A DNA stretch of 64,000 nucleotides from Gigaspora rosea (taxonomy: Eukaryota; Glomeromycota; Glomeromycetes; Diversisporales; Gigasporaceae). Position 1 is the stretch's first letter. Each line of letters begins with the position of its first letter. The notes under the pieces are model-generated. The model did not search any database, was not told the DNA's origin, and saw only the letters and a list, made by a program, of their open reading frames with translations. Where the stretch lies: contig QKWP01000008.1 in assembly GCA_003550325.1 (NCBI GenBank), forward strand, positions 215,610-279,609, written 5' to 3'. Shown here piece after piece: positions 12,668-24,938 of the stretch. Position numbers and translations under genes: made by a program.

Positions 12668-13208
12668 ATTACATCGTTGCATAGAAGGATGTGACTGTAG
12701 GTAGAAAGGTTGGTAACAACTGTTGTGTGCGAGGAAGGGGCACACCACAAGACGAGCAATTATAATGACCTGCTTGTGGACATTATTACAATTCACCAGA
12801 CTTGCCATGTGACAGCAGATCATTGACGAAATGGTATTTGAGTAACCTAATGAACTGCATCGATCTCTTTGTTCTTTGAATATTCTGCTCGACATTGGGT
12901 CCAGCTAGTGTCCAGCTATCTCCCCCACCACACCCAAAAGGAAAGAGAAAGAGAGAGTAGAGGGTTAAGAAAGAGGGGTGATACATCACTACAAAGTTGC
13001 TGGACTTTCACAGAAAAGAAAAGAGGAGAAAACAAAGAGGTCAAAGTACTATGCTCGAAAAGATCTGCTCATGTGATGTCCTGTGGCTTGTTCCACAATC
13101 CATATCCCATACTGTATTATGTTGTAGAAGGATGTGACTATAGGTAGAAAGGTTGGTCATGACTGTTGTGTGCAAGGAAGGGCACACCACGAAACGAGCA
13201 ATAATAAT
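12668..13208 (-). mobile_element. TRIM-like element with direct terminal repeats
   Basis: Related direct repeats of about 105 bases occur at 12668-12775 and 13106-13208, each containing GGTTGGTxAxxACTGTTGTG and CACACCAC. The inside shares TCGATCTCTTTGTTCTTTGAA with the forward-strand copy at 40544-41122. Small size, direct terminal repeats and no coding capacity fit a terminal-repeat retrotransposon in miniature. It is an old fossil copy, clearly diverged from the other. Confidence 0.55.
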
Positions 13209-13404
13209 GGGTTTTTCCTTCAGATTTAAAATGGCTAGTTTTATATAACAATTAGAATGTAAATTATAATTTTTCTATCAAAATTGTATTAAATCGATTT
13301 AATATTGAATTGTGCATTATATGAATTTAAGGTTTTTAGTTAGTACATATACAACAATAACAGATATTATAATACAATATCATTTATAATAAATTTGATT
13401 GCCC

Positions 13405-13567
13405 AGTTAGAGTAGTGACAGACATTACATAATATTTTGGGAGGGAGGGTGGTCTCTAATATCTTATGTTAAATATAAAAGTTCATAATAGCCAATCAAA
13501 TTTCTCTTATGTAGAGGGGAGGGGGTAGGGGGTATAGTAAATTAATATTATGTAATATATGTCACTA
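13405..13567. mobile_element. MITE interrupted by the 10.2-kb hAT unit
   Basis: The left end (TTAGAGTAGTGACAGACATT) is mirrored by the right end ATATGTCACTAC, and the remaining few terminal bases (GTCACTACCCTTA) lie at 23769-23781, beyond the hAT unit. The core words ATCTTATGTTAAAT and CCAATCAAATTTCTCTTAT recur in the element at 60885, confirming a family. Confidence 0.65.
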
Positions 13568-13568
13568 C

Positions 13569-13765
13569 TAGAGCTCCAACGGACCTGGACTAAGACCAGA
13601 CTTTAGGCAAGTCTGATTCCAGTTCAAAATTCAAACTAGACTTGAACTCGAACTATTTTACAACTCAGTCCGGTCTGAGTTCGAATATCAAACTTTTGGC
13701 TTGGTTCGAGTCCGGTTTGAGTATGGTCTAAAAGTTTGAGTCTGGTCTGAAAGTCTGAACCCAAT
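13569..13765 (+). repeat. Left hAT terminus with subterminal repeats
   Basis: Begins TAGAGCTCCAACGGACC and carries repeated GGACC, AGACCxGAC, GTCCGG and GTTCGAGTCC words. It is closely similar to 61734-61925 and inverted relative to 23575-23768. Confidence 0.7.
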
Positions 13766-14115
13766 ACAACGTGCATAAGATGGTAACAGCAATCAATTAA
13801 ATATCGCCTTTTGTTAATGAAAATAGATCAAATGTCTCATGAATCATGAGCCATACCTCAACCATCCTAATTCAAACACTAAATACTTCTCTGAAAGAGC
13901 TTGTTAGAATGCTTTTATAACACAATAATAAGAGCAGATAAGATTATAGTAGCATTTTCAACATTTCCAATACTGAGAGATGATGTTATTGATGCTATTC
14001 CTAAAGATAAATTTGAAGTCGTGAGAAAAATTGTTCATTTTGTTCCAATGAATAGGAGATCTCAGGACTAATTTTATAACTAGAAAAGTATAAATTTAAT
14101 TTGTGCAAAGTGGCC

Positions 14116-14988
14116 ATGATCCGCCAGTCAACAGATGCATGATCATAGTGTAACGTGATGCAAATTACTATGTAAATCACTTATAGACGAAATGCCACGA
14201 TTACCCAAGGAAAATATTTTTTTACTAAGTTAATGAGTTATGTCGACTAATTGAAAGTTGTAAAGCTCGTCGAGGCGCATCTAATGGTGGTTAGATCATC
14301 AAAATCGGCCCAGTGGATACGGAGATATCATCGAAAAACGATTGGACGACTATATAGAATTCTATGTAAACAAACATTTGTTTACTCGGCATCTACTAGG
14401 TCAATTTTGATTATCTTATCACCTTTAGATTCGTCATAATGAGCTCTACAACTTTCAATTAATCGGCATGATTTATTAACTTAGTAAAAAAATATTTTCC
14501 TTGGGTGATCGTGGCATTTCTGCTATAATAATCTATATTATAGGTAGAAATGTCACGATCACCCAAGGAAAAATTTTTTTTACTAAGTTAATGAATTATG
14601 CCGATTAATTGAAAGTTGTAGAGCTCATTATGGCGAATCTAAAGATGGTAAGATCATCAAATTGGCCCAGTAGATGCTGAGTTATCATCAAAAAACGATT
14701 GGGTGACTATGTAAAATTTTATGTAAACAAATGTTTACATAGAATTTTACATAGTCGTCAAATCGTTTTTCGATGATATCTCCGCATCTACTGGGCCGAT
14801 TTTGATGATCTAACCACTATTAGATGCGTCTCGATGAGCTCTACAGCTTTCAATTAGTCGACATACCTCATTAACTTAGTAAAAAATATTTTTCCTTGGG
14901 TGATCATGGCATTTCGTCTATAAGTGATTTACATAGTAATTTGCATCACGTTACACTATGATCATGCATCTGTTGACTGGTGGATCAT
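14116..14988. mobile_element. Foldback element with a module in four alternating orientations
   Basis: The outer arms, TGATCCGCCAGTCAACAGAT at the left and its near-complement at the right (14955-14985), enclose a module of about 175 bases. It appears four times: forward at 14186-14365, inverted at 14375-14525, forward at 14555-14735, inverted at 14738-14925. Each carries CCTTGGGTGATC / GATxACCCAAGG and TTTCAATTAxTCG. The third-fourth junction is the near-perfect palindrome TATGTAAACAAATGTTTACATA. The whole can fold as one long hairpin or as two side-by-side hairpins. No coding is seen. Its target duplication is unclear. Confidence 0.75.
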
Positions 14989-15000
14989 CAATTAAATAAT

Positions 15001-15790
15001 AAATTAACTCTGCGATATATTGATTGGATGTAATTTGGCATTGAATTAACATACTGGAATGATATAATTCCAGATTTTCTTTTCTTCTATCTGTAAATTA
15101 TCTCATTTGATAAGTGAAATTAATGCAATTTCGGAAAGCAAGATAAAATCTTCTGACTCAAAAAGTTTATCTGAATATTTTGCTACAATATTGTTGCCTC
15201 ATTATTGTAAATCTCGAAGTCAATTATTTTGAAACCTTCTTTTGTAAATATGTGAGAGACAAAGATAAAGCCTACAGGAATTTGGTTCAATTAAATGAGT
15301 TTCAAGATATTTAACTAATTCTTCAAAAAGAAAAATTCGCATGCAACAAGCATGAGTTCCAAAATAAATGATGCGTCTCAGTCTTCTAATAAATTAACTA
15401 TGCAATATGCTGCTTGAGTGTAATTTGGCATCAGATTAACAAACTAGAATGACATAATTCCAGATTTTTTTTCTTCCATTTGTAATTTTATCTTGTTTGC
15501 TAAGTAAAATTAATGACTTTTGTGAAGCGAGATAAAATCTTCTAACTCAAAAAGTTTGTTGAATATTTGCCACAATACCATTACACCATTTTTGTAAATC
15601 TCGAAGTTGATTATTTTGAAAACTTGTTTTGTAAATATGTGAGGAATAAGAATAAGCCTACTGGAATTTGTTTCAATTAAATGAGTTTCAAGATATTTAA
15701 CTAGTTCTTCAAGAAGAAAAACTCATGTGAGTTCAAAATAGATAATGCATCTTGGTCTTCTATTAAACTTCTCTTCTATAAATATATTTA
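15001..15790 (-). repeat. Tandem duplication of the BACK region
   Basis: Two copies of about 395 bases (15001-15395 and 15400-15790) are recognisable by TAATTTGGCAT, ATAATTCCAGATTTT, TTTGTAAATATGTGAG and TTTAATTGAA-type words. Both encode LVKYLETHLIE and WNYxI on the minus strand. They differ at many sites, so the duplication is not recent. Confidence 0.75.
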
Positions 15791-15848
15791 ATAGTTATTT
15801 TGAATTATTGAGTAGAAATATGGTTTAAGTACTTTTTTTGATTATTTT

Positions 15849-17069
15849 TATTTTTTTATTTTTATTTTTTTATTTTTTTTTTAACCTTAAGCAGCCACGC
15901 TAATACTTTATTAAGATACTTGTATTTACTATTGTACCAACAATTGTACCTACATAGCACTACCTAATAACTAAGTTTAGCATCATCCGGCCATCCAGTC
16001 GGTACCTAAGTACCCGGATACCTAAATGTGACCTACCGCACTTTTCCGATACCATATGGTATTAGAACAGATAGCTTATCTAGCTACTTAAAGCCAAAAT
16101 AAAAAGGTCAAAGGTCTTCTCCTTTTTATGACAAACTAGAAATTACCTTCCTATCTTCTCTTTTCTTTTAACATTTCAAGAAGGCTTGTCAACATTACTA
16201 ACTTCCTTTAATCTTCCTTACCTAGCCTCTAGGACAAGGAATATTTCCTTCTAATCCATACGAACAATAGTTTTTTAAGAAAACAAAAGGAGATATAAAG
16301 GGGGTATTACTACAAAACCTACACGACATCCAAAATGAACAAAGTAAACAAAACAAAAGAAACATAGACAAAAAAGACAAAGAAAAGAAAATAAAATTGA
16401 CATCGTTTATAAGAACTAATTTTAAAAATTATATAGACTGTATAAAGCATATAGCTTTACCCAAGTACTATATTTACAAAGTAAAGAAATGATAAAAAGA
16501 TAACTGAAATACGCCGTTTCAAAGGGATGTGTCGGAAGAAATTTCTTTTCGGTTCGGCTCCTGCATGTCCAGTGTCCTTATTATTCATTGTTTGTTTCAG
16601 CCAATCAGAAACGCGCTCCTGACTTAACCCAATTTGGTAGGTGTCATCCCAATCTGGGCAGAGTAAACATTGCTGATCTTTTAGAGGGGGTAAGCTAGAT
16701 TTCCCACTTTTTGTCGAAATTTCGAAAAGTTCCAAGAAGTGACGAAAAGAAGCCCAAAAGGTACCAAATATTAGGGAGTTGGTAAGAGTTACGCTTAGCA
16801 TAATAACACATCTCAAAACTTAACTCTAGGTCATTGCCCACTACTTCTTTGCTTGGTAGTGTCAGACAGAGGCCCACTAACGGTGAGTAATAAACTCTAA
16901 GCTTGTCAGCAGGTAGTCTATGAGCTTTACTTTTAAACGACAAGTGCCCCTCACTGCAGGCTTTGTTTGATAGAGCCAATTTACAATTTTATGTATTAAA
17001 TGGAAAGTTTTTGTAGGTCGGTGTTCTTGAAATTTTTGGTACGAGGGATCATCAGAAAGAGTTGATCAT
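15849..17069 (-). mobile_element. LINE-like insertion with A-rich tail and 16-base TSD
   Basis: TTTTTTTGATTATTTT is duplicated at both sides (15833-15848 and 17070-17085), and the minus-strand 3' end is an A-rich tail (AAAAAATAAAAAT words) at 15850-15892. A target duplication of variable length plus an A-rich tail points to target-primed reverse transcription. The 5' part carries two overlapping minus-strand open frames (16457-16816 and 16695-16979) richer in G and C than the surroundings, with words such as PDWDDTYQIGLSQERVSDW. I do not recognise a domain. At 1.2 kb it would be 5'-truncated. Confidence 0.55.
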
Positions 17070-17101
17070 TTTTTTTGATTATTTTCATCTTTACTAGCTT
17101 T

Positions 17102-17429
17102 TGTCACAAGCTAACCTCAACCTGTAACATCAGTACCTGTGATGCAGTACCCGCGGGTCAAGGTCGTAACACAAACCTGTGACCAAAAGTAACTCAGGAA
17201 CCAAAGTCGTTCTGACCCCGAGATCGTAGTAATTAGTCATGGCGTTAGTAATTATATTATTACCATAGCGCAAAAGAAATGTAGTCATTATAGCGTAGGA
17301 TAGAGAATAGATTAGTAATAGTATATAAGAGAGACAAAATATAAACTATTATACTTAGCTTAATCAATAAACTTTCCAAGCTTCGCTTAAAATTAATAAA
17401 ACGTGTGTTTCATTTTTCACCTTGTTACA
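17102..17429 (+). repeat. 5' LTR of the Gypsy fossil
   Basis: TG...CA ends, with a TATATAAGAG-type promoter word near 17320 and an AATAAA word near 17364. It matches 21963-22291 over its whole length. Confidence 0.9.
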
Positions 17430-20400
17430 GTTTGATTAAGCTACTTTCTTGTCTCGGTCTTACCTTCTTGTACATCCTAAGAAATTAAATTTTAATAAAT
17501 ACTTCTGAAAATAAATAAACAAACAACAATGGCAGAACTTAATGATATCTTAGCCGCCTTAAATCAAATTCAACAAGAAAATCAAGTATTGCGTCAAGAG
17601 AGTGCAGAACTCCGGGATGCATTAAACCAACTTCAAATACAAAAAGCAATTCCTATTCGTGAAGTAGCTACCTCTATTCAGCAAAGAGAACCGAAAATTA
17701 GCCTTCCGGATAAGTTTGATGGAACCCGTACTAAATTCAGGGGGTTTATCAATCAAGTCTGACTTATCATCTGGATGCAACCTAATCGGTACCCAGATGG
17801 CCAGACTCAAGTAGGATTATTGGAAGTCTACTAACTGGCCCAGCCCTTGCATGGTTTGCACCACTTCTTGAAACTGAAAATAGGGTACTTGGAGATTTTG
17901 ATGCTTTTGTTAGAGAGTTCGAATCCACATTTGGAGAGATGGACAAAGCTAGAACAGCGGCAAACAAGATTCGGAAACTTACCCAAGCCAACAAACCAGC
18001 CTCTAGTTATGCCTCTGAGTTTTGTCAGGTCGCTAGTGACCTTGATTGGTGAGAGACAGCACTAATGGATCAATTTAGAACTGGACTCAGGGATAAGGTG
18101 AAAGATTTACTACTTACTATGAATGACCCCATTTCTCTTAATGATGCTATTACCAAAGCTGTCCGATGTGATAACTGACTTTTTGAACGACGTCGAGAAC
18201 GATAGCAGGGTAATTATACTAATACTAATTGGAATCAACCAACAACTTCCAGTAAGGACAGTTCAGGTCCAGAACCCATGCAACTTAATGTAGTAAGGGC
18301 ACGCACCCTTTCCAATGAAGAAAAGAAAAACGCAGGGTGAACAACCTTTGTTTGTATTGTGGTAAACCCGGTTACTTCGCTAAGACCTGCAAGAAAAAGA
18401 ATAATAGCACTCCATGGCATCGGGTTGACATGGCTGTTGTAACTCAAGATCAAGTTTCGGGAAAAGAGGAGCCCCAACTGCAGTAGGGGGACTGCAGTTG
18501 GAGGATAAAGAAATTATTTACCCCTTACAATTAAAACTGACAAATGCTTTTACTATACCTGTACTCTTGGGGTTCCAGATAATTCGATGACACGCGTTAA
18601 CGCATTAATCGACTCGGGAGCATCAACATGTTTTTTGGATTCTACGTATGCGCATGATCTTTGGTTACCTATTAGAAAGAAAAGTACGCCACTATCAGTC
18701 AAAGTAGTTGATGGACGCGAAATTGCTTCTGGTGCAGTTACTCATGAAACGGGCTATTAAAACTCTGTTACCTGGATCATTGTGAAGAAATCACATTCAA
18801 CTTAATTCCGTTAGCACATCACTCAATTATTCTAGGGCTATCGTGGCTAAGTAAACACAACCCAACGATTAATTGGCGGCAACGCACATTGTCCTTTTCC
18901 GATGATACTTGTATGCACCAGCATAATGATGAGGCGCAAACTGGGCACTTGGAGATAATTTGCCACATGACTCCTGTCCCGGAGAGCTCGGATGCACGTG
19001 CCCCAATGCTACCTACAAAATATGAAGATTTTAATGATGTATTTTGTAAAAAGAAGGCCGGTAGTTTACCCGTACACAGGCCTTACGACTGTGCTATTGA
19101 TTTACACCCTGAGGAACATTCTTTGTGGGGGCCGATTTATGAATTATCCGAACTGGAATTACAGACCTTTAAGCAATATATTGAAGAAAACCTGGCCAAA
19201 GGCTACATATAACACTCGAAATCTCCTGCTGGTGCCCCATCCTATTTGTTAAAAAGAAGGATGGTACACTGTGGCTATGTGTGGATTATAGAGGCTTAAA
19301 TCGTATTACTATAAAAAATTGATACCCACTTCCGCTCGTTTACGACCTGTTACATCATCTTGCTGAGGCCCGTATATTCACTAAAATTGACTTGAGAAAC
19401 GCATATAATTTAGTTAGAATTAGACCTGGTGATGAATGGAAAACTGCGTTCCATATATGTTATGGACACTTCGAGTATTTGGTGATACCGTTTGGCCTTA
19501 CCAATGCTCCTGCAGTTTTTCAACATTTAATGAATGATGTTCTTTGTGAGTTCTTAGACAATTTTGTTATCGTTTACCTGGATGATATTTTGATTTACTT
19601 GGCAAATTCTGACAAACACGTGGTGCATGTGAAGATGGTACTTGACCGACTTCGTCAATTCGGTCTATACGCTAAACTTGAAAAATGTGAATTTAATAAG
19701 ACCAGTATCGACTTTTTAGGTTACTTAATTACACCTGACGGTATACAAATGGATGCAAAGAAGGTTAAAACAATACTCATCTGGCCGGTCCCAAAATCTC
19801 TTCGCGAGGTACAGCAATTCTTGGATTTGCCAATTATTATCGACAATTCGTCCGCGACTATTCCAGACTTGTGACACCTTTAACAAATTTAACCTGCTGA
19901 ACTAATAATCTGTTCCAATGGATGGCAGAGGCCACTCTTGCTTTTAATGCATTAAAAACCGCTTTCACCACGGCCCCTTTCCTGGTCATGCTGATCTTGC
20001 TAAACAGTTTATCCTCAAAACTGATGCATCGGATTACGCATTAGGTACAATCCTATCACAGTTTCAGGAAGATGGCCTCCTCCATCCTGTTGCTTTCTTT
20101 TCCCGGAAGTTTAGTCCTGCAGAGATCAATTATGATATCTATGAGAAAGAGCTTCTAGCAATTGTTACCACTTTTAAACAATGGTGCCATTACCTTGAAG
20201 GAGCTCAACTTAAAACGATTGTATATTGCGACCACAAGAATCTTCAACAGTTCACCACTTCTAAAATTCTCAATCAACGTCAAGCCCGTTGGTCATTAGT
20301 TTTATCCAATTTCGACTTTGAGATATCTTTCCGCCCTGGAAAAGAACAAGGCAAAGTGGATGCTTTGTCATGGTGGTTTGATTACAAATTAAAATTGACA

Positions 20401-21962
20401 GCCCCACGTCCTACTACAATTTTGGACCCAAATAAATTAGTAGTTAATGCAGTATCAACCGTATATATTGCTAAGGACCTTCTAAGTCATATCTGTCTCC
20501 AGTTGCAGTCAGACCCTCTTGCTCGTGAAGTAATCGAACATTTGGATAAGACCAATTTGCAGCCAAAGTATCACAAATTTTCTTATGAAGATGGACTCAT
20601 ATACAGAAATGGACTTCTATACGTACCTGGAATGACAGAAAAATTGGAAATTCTACAAGCCCGTCAAGACTCGAAAATAGCCAGTCATTTTGAGGAAACT
20701 AAAACTATTGAGTTAGTGTCCAGGGATTACTGGTGGCCTAAACTCTGGTCATTCTACATGAGTATATCATGACATGCGATATAAGTAGCAGGTCAAAAAC
20801 ACCAAAACATCATCCTTATGGGCTTTTGTTACCTTTACCAATCCCTTCTCGTCAGTGGCAGTCCATAACCATGGACTTCATAGTTCACTTACCAATGTCT
20901 TCAGGATTCGACTCTGTCCTGGTAGTGGTGGATAGACTAACTAAAATGGCTCATTTTATAGCTTGCAGTGCTAAAATATCCATGGAACAAACAGCCCACT
21001 AGTATTGAGAGAAGTGGTTCAATTGCACGGCATCCCTGAGGAAATTATAACTGACAGAGGACCCCAATTCACCTCTCATTTTAGGAAACACCTTTTTAAT
21101 GTCCTAGGGACGAAAATTAACTTGTCTTCCACTTTCCATCCTCAATCAGATGGCCATAGCGAAAGGGTTAACCAGGTATTGGAACAATATTTAAGGTGCT
21201 CCATAAACTACCACCAAGATGACTGGGTCTTGTTGTTACCTCTAGCCGAGTTTGCATACAACAACTTGGTGCATGCATCAACCAATACCTCCCCATTTTT
21301 TGCCAACTATGGATTTTATCACCGATTTGATATACGAACACCAAAGCATTGTGATGTACAGGCCGTTGAAGATAAAGCAAATTACCTACAGCAAATAAAA
21401 CAGACTCTTGTACAAGAATTAGAAAAGGCACAAAAACGCTATAAAAACAATGCAGATAAATTGCGCAAAGAATCCCCTCACTATAAACCTGGTGATAAAG
21501 TATGGTTGTTTCGATGTAATATTACCACTTAGCGTCCTTGTGATAAATTAGACTATAAGAAGTTGGGTCCTTATTGCATCAAGGAACAGATTAACCTGGT
21601 AGCTTTTCGTTTAGACTTACCTTCTTCACTCAAGATCCACAATGTCTTCCATGTCTCCTTGTTGGATCCATATGTTGAAAACAAATTTCCCAGCAAACAT
21701 GTTGAACCAACACTCCCTGTAATGATTGCAGACGAGCTTGCGTTCGAAGTTGAAAAAATTCTGGATTCTAAAGTTTCAAGGGTGAAACTTTTTTACTTGG
21801 TAGATTGGAAAGGCTATGACCCAAGTGAACGATCCTGGGAACCATGTAAAAATGTAGCTTACGCACAGGATGCTGTACATCAATTCCACTTTCTATACTC
21901 GCACAAGCCAAGTCAAGCAACAATAAAAAGCAGACAAAAGAAGGGGCTTAAGTGGAAGATAA

Positions 21963-22291
21963 TGTCACAAGCTAAGCCTCAACCCATGATATCAGTACCC
22001 GTGATGCGGTACCCACGGGTCAAGGTCATAACACAAACCCGTGACCAAAAGTAACTCAAGAACCGAAGTCGTTCTGACCCCGAGATCGTAGTAATTAGTC
22101 ATAGCATTAGTAATTATATTATTACTGCAGTGCATAAAAAATGTAGTCATTATAGCATAGGATAGAGAATAGATTAGTAATAGTATTTAAGAGAGACAAA
22201 ATGTAAACTATTATACTTAGCTTAATCAATAAACTTTCCAAGCTTCGCTTAAAATTAATAAAACCTGTGTTTCATTTTTCGCCTTGTTACA
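21963..22291 (+). repeat. 3' LTR of the Gypsy fossil
   Basis: Full-length partner of the 5' LTR with TG...CA ends, followed directly by the GCTTT target duplication. Confidence 0.9.
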
Positions 22292-22459
22292 GCTTTAGCT
22301 AATTCATTACGAAATAAAAGACCTATATCTCAAAACATTTGAATGAATTTGAATATCATTAAAAATTCACCCATACTTATAATTACATTAAAATCTTTCT
22401 TTATCATTAAGAAGTTCAGATAATCATTTGAAAGTCTTTCTAAGATTTTTGTTGCTATA

Positions 22460-23570
22460 TCGATATTAGTTGTATAGAAGCAACCTGAAATCATCGCGTG
22501 TTTGTACTTTATGCACTTACATACATATATAGCACATAAATTGATTAGCTGTCATATCATCCATTTCACTTTGATTGTAATGTGAACGTTCATATGCCCT
22601 GTTCTTGTCCTTCTTGAACAAAAGACTGTGATTAGCCACATAATCAAGATTAAAGAGCTCACGATAAACTGTACGCTCACATATGGAATTTGTTTCATTT
22701 TTTTTAATGATTTGCCTAAATCTGCAGGTTTCGTTATCTATTCATGTTGACCTAATACTATGTATTTCTGAAACTCATTCACATCTGCAATAGCTCCTCG
22801 TGTGCTCATCATGTTCACGATTTCCTAATGCCCATGCATTATTGGGTTCAATATCATTGACTCTTCATTTATTTATTATGCGATAGCTTTCACAATAAGT
22901 TAATATGGATGCAGTATTGATACACTCCTAATAACTTATTTCAATCTGTCATTTATACAACATAAAATACAGTATTCATTGACCTCTCACTACAAATGCA
23001 TCGTTAGATATGATTTCTACTAATTTCTTTAATCTACACATAATTTATCATCATGTAATGAGTTTCATTATATTGATTTAATACTAGTGCATTCTTTTTG
23101 ATTCGAATAATTCAATCAATCTGCAAGGGATTTGTCTATTTACATCTTTATGATGTGACAAATTGTACTGCACTGACTTTATGTAATGTATCATTGGTTC
23201 ATGATTATTACATTCATAAATCCTTCTTTGATTTTATTCATTATGCAACATGTTGTACTGCATTGACTTGATACTATGTATTATCTGGTTTGGTTTAATA
23301 ATTCTTAAATTCTGCATATAAGCCTTCATAATTATCATTATAACTAGTTATTGTGCGAATTTTCTGTTTACGCACTTGTGGACATTAATTCATTATATCT
23401 AACTTTTACACATACCCGCTATACCCATTGTAGTACCTTATTATCTTTGATTTTCCTTGCATCGTTTTCTGATTTTCACATACTTTAGCCTTACTAGTAA
23501 TAAGTTACAGATCATGTGCTTGCTCTTCTTTTTGATTACATGATATCCTATTACTTCGCATGACTGCTAA
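22460..23570. other. Former upstream region of the BTB-BACK pseudogene
   Basis: No coding signal is seen. TGTACTGCAxTGACTT occurs at about 23165 and 23255, showing a diverged tandem pair of about 90-110 bases. The stretch runs to the right terminus of the composite hAT unit. Confidence 0.45.
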
Positions 23571-23574
23571 TCCC

Positions 23575-23768
23575 AGACCCGAACAGGTTTGCAAACTTCG
23601 AACCAGACCCAAACTGAACTTATAAACATGTTTAAGTCTGGTTCAGGTTCAGTACTTTAGGTTCGGGTCTGAGTCCGGTCTGAAATTTTCAAAATTTGTG
23701 GTTCTAGTCTGGGTTTGAGTATGGGTCAGGCCAGACCCAAACCAGACCAAACCGACTTCAGAGCCCTA
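23575..23768 (-). repeat. Right hAT terminus with subterminal repeats
   Basis: Repeated CCAGACCC, GGTCTG and GGTTCGGGTCTG words end in GAGCCCTA next to the GTCACTAC duplication. On the complement it matches the TAGRGCTC start at 13569. Confidence 0.7.
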
Positions 23769-24146
23769 GTCACTACCCTTATCACATGATCTGCAAAGTA
23801 ACCAATTATAGTACTATTTTTAATTTACATAACAAAAAAGTTATTCTATATCAATTTTGTATAGGACATTATTACACAATTTTAATTTTTATCCAATAAC
23901 AAAAAGTTTGTGAAGATTATATCTAATATTAGCATAAAATCAAATTTGGGTTGTTCAGGTTTTACAATTTTTATTTACAATTTACTCAAAAAAATTTTCT
24001 AGTGCCATAGGGACATTTTCATATCAAAAACTCTATATAATCTTATAATATATAATCATGATGGCATAAGCACAACTAGGGATAAAAAAAAGGCGTTTGA
24101 ATGGTATTTGGAGGTTGCTGAAGGTGGCAATTCAAATGGACAATAT

Positions 24147-24475
24147 GGGTTTTCCAAGTTAAAAGGCCCATTTTTACATATAGTTTATTTTGAGATAATT
24201 GAGTTTAATCATTTGTATTGATTTTCAGACTGATCCGGGATTAATCAAATGTCACGATTTTGATTGGTTAAAGGTAACAGGTGACTATTGGGTAATCTCG
24301 TGATGTGTTTGCCCTATGCAACCTTGTGTAATGTTTCTTTTACATTATCTTGATTTTTTATTATGCAAATCAACATAATTGAAAAATGTCAATCATGTCA
24401 AAATTTATATGAATCTAATAAAAACTCATTTTTCAAAAAATTGTAAAAATGGGCCCTTTTAACTTGGAACGCCCC
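24147..24475. mobile_element. MITE, GGCCCATTTT family copy A
   Basis: Begins GGGTTTTCCAAGTTAAAAGG and ends with the complement of that pattern (CCTTTTAACTTGGAACGCCC). ATAT flanks both sides (24143-24146 and 24476-24479). The inside words TTGAGATAATTGAGTTTAAT and GATTTTCAGACTGATCC match copy B. It is about 330 bases long and non-coding. Confidence 0.8.
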
Positions 24476-24938
24476 ATATAATCTTATGGCATATTATCAG
24501 GATAGCCAAGCATAGATAAGGATAAAAAAAAGGCATTTGAATAGTATTTAAAATCTGCAAAAAATAGTAATTACAACAAAAAAATATAAACTTGAAATAT
24601 ATTATTAAAATGGTTATAGAACTTTGCCTAATCAAGAAAAGGTTATTGAATAGCTGCAAAAAGCAAAAAGCAATAATTCTAAAAAGATAGTTGATTCTGA
24701 AAATCTTAATGGTTCATTTAAAAAATTATTATTTGACAATAATTTATTAATTTTATAGACTTCATCTAATAAATTAGAAATTTTAGAAAAATTTGGAAAA
24801 GGTGGATTTGTAATTGTATATTCTGCTGCTTGTCATCACTAAAGTATAAATGGTAAATCTATAGAGTAACATGTTGCCTTAAATTGTTCTATGGATCCAA
24901 AAATAGCTATGAAGAACTTGTAAAAGAGGTAAATATAT

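Larger units (their letters stand above)
17102..22291 (+). mobile_element. Gypsy (chromovirus) LTR retrotransposon, broken fossil
   Basis: Two LTRs of 328-329 bases begin TGTCACAAGC and end CTTGTTACA, flanked by the 5-base duplication GCTTT (17097-17101 and 22292-22296). Parts appear in chromovirus order: a gag region with a coiled-coil start near 17530 and a CCHC zinc knuckle near 18350-18390, protease near 18590-18700 (DSGAS), reverse transcriptase near 19030-19870 (YLDDILIY), RNase H near 20000-20370, integrase near 20640-21500 with its zinc-binding and catalytic core, and a chromodomain near 21740-21880 (YLVDWKGYDPSERSWEP). It is broken, with roughly a dozen breaks. LTRs differ at about 7 percent of sites by eye, mostly transitions, so the insertion is fairly old. 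It lies inside the BTB-BACK pseudogene. Confidence 0.92.
15001..22458 (-). pseudogene. BTB-BACK domain protein, decayed and split by insertions
   Basis: On the minus strand the BTB start region reads ATKILERLSNDY...KDFNVII...FRNELAK (22458-22297). It is interrupted by the Gypsy fossil, continues as ASKDENNQKK near 17090, is interrupted by the LINE-like unit, and continues as HISTQxFKITIKYIYRR (15850-15775). The linker and BACK region follow with LLEELVKYLETHLIE and FESEDFILLSEIALISLI, DNLQIEEKKIWNYII. BTB-BACK proteins commonly serve as Cullin-3 substrate adaptors, and this family is abundant in Rhizophagus. The expected ATG is ATA at 22456-22458, several stops are present, and the BACK section is duplicated in tandem. 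Nothing downstream (such as a TLDc domain) is recognised before the foldback element. Confidence 0.75.
13569..23768. mobile_element. 10.2-kb composite hAT-like unit with nested insertions
   Basis: The left terminus TAGAGCTC and the right terminus, TAGGGCTC on the complement, are flanked by the perfect 8-base duplication GTCACTAC (13561-13568 and 23769-23776). About 195 bases inside each end are packed with GTCCGG/GGTCTG-like subterminal repeats, as in hAT elements. Nothing inside is recognised as transposase. The visible cargo is a host BTB-BACK pseudogene. Later insertions (Gypsy fossil, LINE-like unit, foldback element) account for about 7.3 kb, leaving about 3 kb of original unit. A third copy of the left end lies at 61734. 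It could be a gene-capturing non-autonomous hAT or two hAT copies that share one duplication. Confidence 0.7.

Noticed and set aside
13690-13730. GGTTCGAGTCC resembling a tRNA B box
   Set aside because: It is one of many GTCCGG/GGTTCGAGTCC-type subterminal words of the hAT terminus; no A box or cloverleaf fits.
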